Origin: Brotaphodocola catenula | GTDB lineage: Bacteria; Bacillota; Clostridia; Lachnospirales; Lachnospiraceae | Length of the DNA stretch: 64,000 bases | Assembly (NCBI GenBank): GCA_020686985.1 | Contig: JAJEPU010000008.1 | Span: 1 to 64,000 of the forward strand | Reading direction: 5' to 3' | Shown here: piece after piece, positions 1-6,735 of the stretch | Layout: each line of letters starts with the position of its first letter | Numbering within the stretch: the stretch's first letter is position 1 | The notes under the pieces: generated by a model | What the model saw: the letters and a program-made list of their open reading frames with translations, nothing else | Database searches by the model: none | What the model was told of the DNA's origin: nothing | Program-made: the position numbers and the translations under genes

Positions 1-160
1 ACCGTTCTACTGTTGTTTGGTTTGTTTTTGTTCTGAATTTCTCAATTCAAAGATGTCTTTACCAAAAGACTCTTTTTTATAAGAATTTTCAGGGTTTTAA
101 ACACTGTTCAATCTTTCATTTTCAAGGTTCAGTTTGTTGCTTTGTTTTCCAACAGCAACT
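1..160 (-). other. Probable pre-16S leader of an rRNA operon lying left of the window
   Basis: This AT-rich stretch follows three tandem consensus promoters that fire leftwards. On the minus strand it contains GAACCTTGAA (121-130), a phrase common in clostridial rRNA leaders and spacers. No open reading frame of quality is present. The inference is that 16S rRNA begins just beyond position 1 on the minus strand; the rRNA itself is not visible. Confidence 0.5.
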
Positions 161-165
161 TTTAT

Positions 166-194
166 ATTCTATCACGTTGCTTTTGAATTGTCAA
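166..194 (-). promoter_or_regulatory. Sigma-A promoter P1 of tandem rrn-type array
   Basis: On the minus strand a perfect -35 TTGACA (189-194) and a -10 TAGAAT (166-171) are separated by exactly 17 bases. It is the promoter nearest the presumed rRNA genes. Confidence 0.85.
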
Positions 195-262
195 GCACTT
201 TTTTATTTTATTTTGAAGTTTTTTGACTTCTTCGTTGTTTACATCTCAGCGACAACTTTTAT

Positions 263-291
263 ATCATATCACATTGTCATCGATCTGTCAA
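263..291 (-). promoter_or_regulatory. Sigma-A promoter P2 of tandem rrn-type array
   Basis: On the minus strand a -35 TTGACA (286-291) and a -10 TATGAT (263-268) are 17 bases apart. The surrounding sequence is an imperfect copy of P1, including the GTGATA before or across the -10 and the AAAAGTTG start region. Confidence 0.85.
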
Positions 292-355
292 CAACTTTTT
301 TATTTTTCTCTGATTTTCTTTTTAAATCAGTGCCCCTTTTTCAGGGGCGAGATTT

Positions 356-384
356 ATAATATCACACACAATCGAGAACGTCAA
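356..384 (-). promoter_or_regulatory. Sigma-A promoter P3 of tandem rrn-type array
   Basis: On the minus strand a -35 TTGACG (379-384) and a -10 TATTAT (356-361) are 17 bases apart. The three promoters lie 92-97 bases apart, the arrangement expected of a multi-promoter rRNA operon. Confidence 0.8.
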
Positions 385-519
385 GCATTTTTTCTACTTT
401 TTTCTGTTTTTTTCGTTTATATATATTTTCACGTTTTTCGCGGATATATAAAACGCTTCAAAGCGAAATCATCTTTTGCCTGCTTCAATACTACCTTTAT
501 ACTAATCCGTATCAATCCC

Positions 520-1461
520 TCATGCAGGATCCTGCATATGATCCTGCATGAATTGAATCACAATCTTCTGAATCTTTTCTGTCCAGAACTCGCTTCCACC
601 GTGGTCTGCGCCCTCCAGGAAATACAGCTTCACTTCTTTCCCACACTGTTTTAACCGATCATAAACGGCAACGCTCACTCGCGGATTGATTGTTCTGTCC
701 TTCGTTCCATGAAACATCAGGACAGGCGGTAATTTCGTATTTTCATCTATATTACATTCCACTGACAACTTTCGGCACAATTCCGGATGATTTCGCAGAT
801 TGACACCACCCATCTGTTTTCCCTCCGGGCTTTCTGGAAGATGATGGTCTATCGTGCTCGGCATTCCGTCTTCGAGCATCACGCTACAAGCACCATAAAA
901 CGAAATGAGTCCTTTTACATCTGCATTTATACCCGGATAAAGATTCGTATCCTCATAATCATCCTGAATAATCTGTGAAAAGAAGGCAGCATGTCCGCCT
1001 GACGAATCTCCCCCGACAAACATTTTCTCTGTATCAACCATATATTCTGCGCCGTGCAATTTCATAAAACGGATCGCATTTCTTGTATCGATCGCAACTG
1101 CCGGAAACGAAGCAATTCCTGAGTCCCTGTATTCTACCACTGCAATGACATACCCTTTTTCGGCGAGTCTGGCAAGCAGTCCCAATTTTGCATTGATATT
1201 CTGTTTCATCCATGCAGAGCCCTGAACATAGACGATACATGGGTACTTTTCCGTCTCCTTCTTCATATTGCGTGTCTGTGGCGTGATAATCTGCAAATGC
1301 AGGGCTACTCCATCGATATTCGCATATTCTACATTCGAATAGATGTAGGTTCCCTTTTCATTTCCAGCTGTAGGTATTCTGATTGCCCCTTCTACTTCTT
1401 CATCAAAGGAAGGGTATTCTTCATATGTCCATTTTTTAATTTCCATTTTTCTTTTCCCCAT
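520..1461 (-). CDS. Alpha/beta hydrolase (acetyl-esterase/lipase-like)
   Basis: A 313-residue soluble hydrolase without a signal peptide. The nucleophile elbow GGDSSGGH sits near residues 150-157 with Ser153 as the likely nucleophile. An oxyanion-hole segment YVQGSAW lies near residue 78, Asp is in HGTKDR and His in EGADHGG near the C terminus. The fold matches the esterase/lipase group that includes feruloyl and acetyl esterases; the substrate is unknown. A second start at Met6 is possible, since GGGG lies upstream of it. It is transcribed toward the rRNA promoters, and no clear terminator separates them. Confidence 0.8.
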   Translation of the reverse strand: MGKRKMEIKKWTYEEYPSFDEEVEGAIRIPTAGNEKGTYIYSNVEYANIDGVALHLQIITPQTRNMKKETEKYPCIVYVQGSAWMKQNINAKLGLLARLAEKGYVIAVVEYRDSGIASFPAVAIDTRNAIRFMKLHGAEYMVDTEKMFVGGDSSGGHAAFFSQIIQDDYEDTNLYPGINADVKGLISFYGACSVMLEDGMPSTIDHHLPESPEGKQMGGVNLRNHPELCRKLSVECNIDENTKLPPVLMFHGTKDRTINPRVSVAVYDRLKQCGKEVKLYFLEGADHGGSEFWTEKIQKIVIQFMQDHMQDPA

Positions 1462-1479
1462 TTCCGTTTATGAAAATGC

Positions 1480-2850
1480 CTACTCATGTACAAATAACAC
1501 CACGGTTTCCACATGACCCGAATTAGGGAACATGTCGCAGCCGCGGACGCGCACAACCCGATATCCATGCTCCCCTAAATACTTCACATCCCGTGCGAGT
1601 GTCGCGGAATCACAGCTCACATAGACAACGCGCTTCGGTGCCATCTTCACAATCGTGTTCAGGCAGACTTCGTCACAGCCCTTGCGTGGCGGATCTACCA
1701 CAATCACATCCGCATAGACCTGATTTTTCTCATACTGCTCAGGCAAAATCTCCTCCGCCTTTCCGACAAAAAATTCCACATTCTCAAATCCATTGATCTT
1801 GGCATTCTCGCGCGCATCGTCGATCGCCTGCGGGACGATCTCAACGCCATAGACCTTCTTCGCCTTCTGTGCGAGGAACAGAGAGATCGTTCCAATTCCA
1901 CAGTAGAGATCCCAGACGATCTCTCCGCCGTTTAATCCAGCATACTCAAGCGCAGTCTGGTACAGACGCTCGGTCTGAACCGGATTGACCTGGTAAAACG
2001 AGAGCGGAGAAATCTGGTATTTGACATTTCCAATATAATCCGTGATAAATCCCGGTCCGTACAGGTTCACGATTTCCTTTCCCATAATTACATTCGTCTT
2101 CTCAGTGTTAATACTACAAGAAATACTCATCATGTTCGGATAAAGGATTCTCAACTTTTCCACAAGCTGATCGATTGCCGTAAACTTCTTTACTTTTCCA
2201 TTCAGGACAAGGCACACCATCATTTCTCCGGTTCGGAAGCCTTTTCGGATCAGGACATGGCGAACAAGCCCGGTATGCGCCGTCTCGTCATACGGGGCAA
2301 TGTGATATTCTTCCATATGAGTGCGAATGCAGTCGAGAATCTTCTGGTTCTCCTCGACTCCGAGCAGACAGTCTTCGCTCTCGATAATCTGGTGGGTTCT
2401 GCCCGCATAGAATCCTGTGATGATTCTTCCGTTCTTATCTCGTCCAAATGGAAACTGTGCCTTGTTGCGATAGCGCCACGGCTCCTCCATCCCGATGATC
2501 GGCTCCATCGGAATCTCCGTCAGCCCACCGATTCTCTGCAAATTGTTGCGGATCTTATTCTCCTTGAATCGAAGCTGTGCCTTGTAGCTCATATTCTGAA
2601 GCTGACATCCTCCGCACGGACGGGCAACCGGACATTTCGGCTCCGTGCGATCCGTCGACGGCTCTATCACGCGGATGAGTCTCGCAAACCCATACGACTT
2701 TTTCGTCTTCATCACACTTGCTTCCACGAGGTCTCCGGTCACCGTGTCTTTGATAAACCATGCAAAACCATCGGTCTTTCCGATTCCCTCACCCTCACTG
2801 CTCATGTCCTCGATTCTTACCTGAAACACTTCATTCTTCTTAAATTCCAT
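1480..2850 (-). CDS. rlmD: 23S rRNA (uracil-5-)-methyltransferase, RlmD/RumA family
   Basis: A 456-residue SAM-dependent methylase that makes 5-methyluridine in 23S rRNA. It has an N-terminal TRAM domain (EVFQVRIEDMSSEGEGIGK), a 4Fe-4S cysteine cluster (CPVARPCGGCQLQ), the SAM motif DLYCGIGTISLF, the DPPRKG motif and the catalytic cysteine in VYVSCDSATLARD. The start at 2850 is chosen because AAAGGAATAAGTGT precedes it; an upstream in-frame ATG at 2880 lacks this. Gram-positive members may modify two sites (RlmCD), so the exact target base is inferred. Confidence 0.9.
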   Translation of the reverse strand: MEFKKNEVFQVRIEDMSSEGEGIGKTDGFAWFIKDTVTGDLVEASVMKTKKSYGFARLIRVIEPSTDRTEPKCPVARPCGGCQLQNMSYKAQLRFKENKIRNNLQRIGGLTEIPMEPIIGMEEPWRYRNKAQFPFGRDKNGRIITGFYAGRTHQIIESEDCLLGVEENQKILDCIRTHMEEYHIAPYDETAHTGLVRHVLIRKGFRTGEMMVCLVLNGKVKKFTAIDQLVEKLRILYPNMMSISCSINTEKTNVIMGKEIVNLYGPGFITDYIGNVKYQISPLSFYQVNPVQTERLYQTALEYAGLNGGEIVWDLYCGIGTISLFLAQKAKKVYGVEIVPQAIDDARENAKINGFENVEFFVGKAEEILPEQYEKNQVYADVIVVDPPRKGCDEVCLNTIVKMAPKRVVYVSCDSATLARDVKYLGEHGYRVVRVRGCDMFPNSGHVETVVLFVHE

Positions 2851-3046
2851 ACACTTATTCCTTTGCTCAATTCTTAACAAAAACTCAAAATTTCGTTATA
2901 CTTTCTTTCTAATCTTCCCAAATCCTTTAGAAACCGCTCAAACTTTAGACACATTTTTCCAGTAAGATATAACCATGATGTGAGGGAGACAGAAAAACCT
3001 TCCGAAACATTCCATAATGAACAATCAACTAAAAAGGTTCATTATA

Positions 3047-3199
3047 TTATTTACCATAAAAGGGCCTGGTGGCAAACCGCGCGCAACCGTTACCGGGACC
3101 GTCCAAAAATATGACGTGACATGATTCCATGACAGAAGACAGCACAACATTACATCATAACATTCTTCGTCGCGTTTTACCATAGATAGAAAACACCAT
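3047..3199 (-). other. Mini-ORF with strong Shine-Dalgarno and in-frame TGA
   Basis: A perfect AGGAGG (3207-3212) lies 7 bases before an ATG at 3199. The ORF reads 14 codons (MVFSIYGKTRRRML), meets TGA at 3155-3157, then stays open 35 more codons to TAA at 3047. It could be a leader peptide, a decayed small gene or a recoded ORF. Nothing recognisable is encoded. The rest of 2851-3334 holds a 9-bp inverted repeat (3014-3045) and no other gene. Confidence 0.3.
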
Positions 3200-3215
3200 A
3201 CAACTACCTCCTTTT

Positions 3216-3279
3216 GAAAAGGGCTACCACGGGATACGGAATGAATCCGCTTTCTGCGGTAGCCCTTTTCTTTTTTACT
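3216..3279. terminator. Long bidirectional hairpin terminator
   Basis: A 13-bp perfect stem GAAAAGGGCTACC / GGTAGCCCTTTTC (3216-3228 with 3258-3270) is followed on the plus strand by TTTTTT. On the minus strand it lies just downstream of the 3335-4971 gene pair and probably ends that transcript. Confidence 0.65.
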
Positions 3280-3334
3280 TCTACTTTCCACTTTTGTTTC
3301 GGTATTCTCGGTACTTTTTCTATCAAACAGTTAC

Positions 3335-3964
3335 TTAAAAGTAATCCCTTTGTTTTAGCAGGATAAGACCGCCTTTTTCCCGGTATCCAGTCTCCCACAG
3401 CTCCTGAAAGTCCAGCCACTGTGATTCACTGTATGTAACCGTCTTCACCCGCAGACGTGCGTTCGGCGCATCCGGTGTATCCTCCACCTCATAACCAATG
3501 AGGAGAAACCAGTGCCACACATAGTCTTCCATCTTAGGATTCTTGTGTTTGAGGATCAGGCATGGAACCGGGTAGCCCGCATCAATCTGATCGCGCAGTC
3601 TCTTCCCCGCTTCCTCCCATGGAAGATCTCCGGCGAGAGGTTCGGTGACAAGCTCCGGTGATCCCGCATCACGAAAATACTTCTCGATTCCCTCCATATA
3701 GATGTCGAGGCGGTTGATCCCCATCGGACGCGGACTTAAGTATGGGCGCATTTTATCCGCAAAGCGCACATAGTCATCTTTCTCCACGGGATCAAGACTG
3801 TACGGGTACAGGTTCGTCATGCCGAAATACTTTGCCAGATAAACGCTGATATCACACGCAGTCTCCGCACCGCATCCGCCTTTTTTCATCATAAATCCCG
3901 AGAACCACTCCTGGTTTCCACCAAGAGAGTCCCCAATATAGAAATAGTTCAGTTCTTTTTTCAT
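3335..3964 (-). CDS. Conserved hypothetical protein, possible cysteine-peptidase-like fold
   Basis: A 209-residue soluble protein of unknown function. It contains GGCGAETACD near residue 32 and HWFLLIGYE in the C-terminal half, a Cys...His spacing reminiscent of papain-like or C39-like folds; this is only an inference. It lies directly downstream of yhaM and is probably co-transcribed. The frame is open further up to a TTG at 4015, 8 bases after the yhaM stop. Neither that nor the ATG at 3964 has a good ribosome binding site, so the start is uncertain. Confidence 0.6.
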   Translation of the reverse strand: MKKELNYFYIGDSLGGNQEWFSGFMMKKGGCGAETACDISVYLAKYFGMTNLYPYSLDPVEKDDYVRFADKMRPYLSPRPMGINRLDIYMEGIEKYFRDAGSPELVTEPLAGDLPWEEAGKRLRDQIDAGYPVPCLILKHKNPKMEDYVWHWFLLIGYEVEDTPDAPNARLRVKTVTYSESQWLDFQELWETGYREKGGLILLKQRDYF

Positions 3965-4023
3965 AATTAAATTAAAACAGTATTCAAACAGTCTTTCCGT
4001 CTTTTTTGTTCTCAAAAATCAGA

Positions 4024-4971
4024 TCAATTCTCAGAAGTCTTTCGGATATTGGTCTCGAGGAAACGGTTGTATCCAAGCCATCCCGGATTCTCGCCACCAC
4101 TCTCAAGTGCCTCAATCATCGTCTCCAGCTTTGCGTCTGCATTGTCTGCAAAGTTCAGTGCAAGCGCCTCAAGCAGAGCCGGCTTCTTCGGGGAACCGTA
4201 CTCCAACTCACCGTGATGCGCCAGAATACAATGTTCCAACTCAGATGCCAGCTTTTTCGGGAATCCCGGAATCGTCTTGATTCGCTCGCTGAGCATCATC
4301 GTGCCGATGATAATATGCCCGAGGAGCTGACCGTCATCGGTGTAATCATTCTCTGGGAACACGGACAACTCTTTCATCTTGCCAATATCGTGGAACATCG
4401 CCGAGGTCAGCAAAAGATCACGGTTGAGCGTCGGATATGCATGGGAAAAATAATCGCACATCTTTGTGACACCGAGCGTATGCTCGAGAAGACCGCCCAC
4501 AAATCCATGATGAACACTCTTTGCTGCGCTGTGAAACTGGAAGGCTTTCGCAAAATCTGCATCCTCCACAAAGTAGCTCTCTGCCAGCTTTTTCAGGTAA
4601 GGATTCTTCATGCTTGCAATCAAGTTCAGAAGCTCTGCGTACATCTTTCCAATGTCCTTCTTGGAAACCGGAAGATAATCCGCCGGAATATACTCGTCCT
4701 CGTCTGCCTTGCGAATTCTCTTTACATTGAGCTGACAGGAACCCATGAACATCGTCACATCTGCATCCACAGATACATAGTCCATCGCATCAAAATTTCC
4801 GATTCCCGGGGAACCCAGATCCCAGATCTTTGCATCCACGGTTCCCGTCTTGTCCTGAAGCACCAGACTTCCGTACTCTTTTCCTGCCTTCGTCAGAGAG
4901 ATCTGTCTGCTCTTGCACAGATACACCTCCGAAATTCGCATTCCTTCCTTCAAGCTACCAATATACTTCAT
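4024..4971 (-). CDS. yhaM: 3'-5' exoribonuclease YhaM
   Basis: A 315-residue protein with an N-terminal OB-fold (residues about 1-110) and a C-terminal HD phosphohydrolase-type domain. The HD signature is clear: HHGFVGGLLEHT, then MFHDIGKM and ILAHHGE. YhaM degrades single-stranded RNA and DNA from the 3' end in Firmicutes; length and domain order match. The start is preceded by AGAGGAAACG. It overlaps nothing and is followed by the 3335-3964 gene. Confidence 0.9.
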   Translation of the reverse strand: MKYIGSLKEGMRISEVYLCKSRQISLTKAGKEYGSLVLQDKTGTVDAKIWDLGSPGIGNFDAMDYVSVDADVTMFMGSCQLNVKRIRKADEDEYIPADYLPVSKKDIGKMYAELLNLIASMKNPYLKKLAESYFVEDADFAKAFQFHSAAKSVHHGFVGGLLEHTLGVTKMCDYFSHAYPTLNRDLLLTSAMFHDIGKMKELSVFPENDYTDDGQLLGHIIIGTMMLSERIKTIPGFPKKLASELEHCILAHHGELEYGSPKKPALLEALALNFADNADAKLETMIEALESGGENPGWLGYNRFLETNIRKTSEN

Positions 4972-5046
4972 TTTTTTCGTTTCCTCTTCTTTCTTTTTTA
5001 CCTCGTCTGACTTACTTTTCTGACTTTTTTATGCGATCTCTGATCT

Positions 5047-6360
5047 TTACCTTGAACCGATCGTGACCGGAAATTCCAGCTGTGCGTACTGCTCACGCCC
5101 GTTGCGCTCCACGCTGACTGTCGCCTGCTGTCCGACTTCCATTCCATCGACAGCACTCTGATACTCTTTCATCGAAGTAATCGAAGCTCCATTGATTCCG
5201 ACAATCACATCACCGCTCTGGATGCCCGCATTGTAGGCAGGGCTGTCCGTAACTACATTCATCACATAAATTCCGCTCGGCAGTCCCTGAGCAGTCATGC
5301 TCTCAGACACTTCCTGACCAATTACACCGAGATATGGCGCTTGAGCACCATTTGTCAACCTTTCGAGAATCCCCTTATAGTCAGAGATACCCATAATCTG
5401 TACCGTCGAATTTACGCTCCCGTCCGCATTTCCCTGGGGTTCCATCGCCCATCCGATGAGTTCTCCCGACGTATTCAGCAGAAATGTTCCCTTCTGAGCA
5501 TCTGCCGAAATGCGTGAGTACAGCACACGGCACACACGATCTGCCATCAGGGCATTTTTCTGAACATAGGATACATACCCGTAATCGAGAGAATGTACAA
5601 TTCCGGAAGGACCTCCGACTGCCAGAATCAGATCGCCCTGCCGAACGGTGTAGGAATTTCCCAGTGTGAGAACTTCGAGAGAATCTTTCACACTGTTCTC
5701 GAGTGCTCCGATACTGACACTGACAACTGCCATACCCGACACGGTATCTTTCTGCTTGATCTGACCATCCGTCTCCTGTTTCTCTCCAAATACTACCCGG
5801 ATCGAATCGGCATTCTCAACTGCTGAATCGGGAGTCAGAATCAGGATCTCCTGCCCGTTATCCGCCACAATGGCTCCGGCATACAGACCTGTCGTCTCCA
5901 TGGAATTGTCAAACCAGTCTGTCCCCTGCTGAACGGAATGAACCGTCACAATTCCCTTCTCTGCCTTCTGCACCTGCATCCGCAGACTGCTCAGCATGGA
6001 ATTCATATCGTCCACCGTGAAACGGTAATTTTCCATAACCGTCTGCACCTGCTCTTCAATCGGCTCACTCTCTGTCGGTTCCGTCTCATCAGGTGCCGAG
6101 ACATCGGTCGGTTCATCTTTCGGTATGAATACGGGTGTCTCAGTCGGCTCTTCCTCTCCGAAAAGCCGTCCAGCAAACGGCTTCACTGCCATAAAACTGA
6201 ACGCAGACACCGCACCAAATATCAGCGCCGTACAGACCACAAAGACCCCGCGCGTGGCAACCTGCCTCTTTGTCAGAGGTTGCTTTACGATCTTTTCGCT
6301 GATAAACTGCCGGCTCTTTTTTTCGCCAGATCCTTTCTTAGGACCCTGTATTTCAGGCAT
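5047..6360 (-). CDS. HtrA/DegP-like membrane protein with PDZ domain, catalytic triad missing
   Basis: A 437-residue protein with a cytoplasmic basic N terminus, one membrane segment (about 38-58), an acidic Thr/Glu/Pro linker (66-105), a chymotrypsin-like domain (about 130-330) and a PDZ domain (about 340-430). In active HtrA proteins the triad lies in TNxHV, DLAV and GNSGGP. Here the matching stretches read LTPDSAV (Ser179 for His), SGMAVV (Gly for Asp) and AQKGTFLLN (no Ser), so it should be proteolytically inactive. It probably acts as an extracytoplasmic binding or sensing protein. The start follows TTAGGAGGTTTACG. Confidence 0.82.
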   Translation of the reverse strand: MPEIQGPKKGSGEKKSRQFISEKIVKQPLTKRQVATRGVFVVCTALIFGAVSAFSFMAVKPFAGRLFGEEEPTETPVFIPKDEPTDVSAPDETEPTESEPIEEQVQTVMENYRFTVDDMNSMLSSLRMQVQKAEKGIVTVHSVQQGTDWFDNSMETTGLYAGAIVADNGQEILILTPDSAVENADSIRVVFGEKQETDGQIKQKDTVSGMAVVSVSIGALENSVKDSLEVLTLGNSYTVRQGDLILAVGGPSGIVHSLDYGYVSYVQKNALMADRVCRVLYSRISADAQKGTFLLNTSGELIGWAMEPQGNADGSVNSTVQIMGISDYKGILERLTNGAQAPYLGVIGQEVSESMTAQGLPSGIYVMNVVTDSPAYNAGIQSGDVIVGINGASITSMKEYQSAVDGMEVGQQATVSVERNGREQYAQLEFPVTIGSR

Positions 6361-6405
6361 CGTAAACCTCCTAACCTCATAATCCTCCCTGAAAAACCTA
6401 ACCTA

Positions 6406-6434
6406 ATTATAAGGTTCTTCGTTTAATTCTGCAA
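6406..6434 (-). promoter_or_regulatory. Promoter of the HtrA-like gene
   Basis: On the minus strand TTGCAG (6429-6434) and TATAAT (6406-6411) are 17 bases apart, 46 bases before the start codon. Confidence 0.75.
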
Positions 6435-6533
6435 CTACAAACTTTTCGCCATCCTTGTTCCGAATTTGAAGCAAAAGTACATTTCTGTCACAAAAAAACT
6501 TTCCGGAAATGATTTTTCAAATTTCAGGAGGTC

Positions 6534-6562
6534 TTTCACGAAAAAAAAAATCATGATATAAT
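6534..6562 (+). promoter_or_regulatory. Promoter upstream of mutS2
   Basis: TTTCAC (6534-6539) and a perfect TATAAT (6557-6562) are 17 bases apart. A second TATAATGAGCG at 6666-6676 repeats the -10 region but lacks a good -35. Confidence 0.6.
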
Positions 6563-6676
6563 GAGCGTTAACGAGGGGAAACAAGTTTACTTGTTCATCC
6601 CGAGTGGCGAATGGCGATCACGATAGCTACGAAGTAGCTTCAAGTACCGAAGGTATGAATCGTGGTATAATGAGCG
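6557..6676 (+). repeat. Direct repeat TATAATGAGCG enclosing a structured leader element
   Basis: TATAATGAGCG occurs at 6557 and 6666. Between the copies are a hairpin AACAAGT/ACTTGTT (6580-6595) and a three-way junction: outer stem CACGAT/ATCGTG (6619-6624 with 6659-6664) enclosing AGCTAC-GAA-GTAGCT and TACC-GAA-GGTA. It looks like a small inserted element or a folded 5' leader of the mutS2 mRNA. Confidence 0.6.
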
Positions 6677-6735
6677 CAAAAGAAAACCCATAAAACATTA
6701 TAGAATTTTAGAAATGAGGATTTTGAGATTTAATT

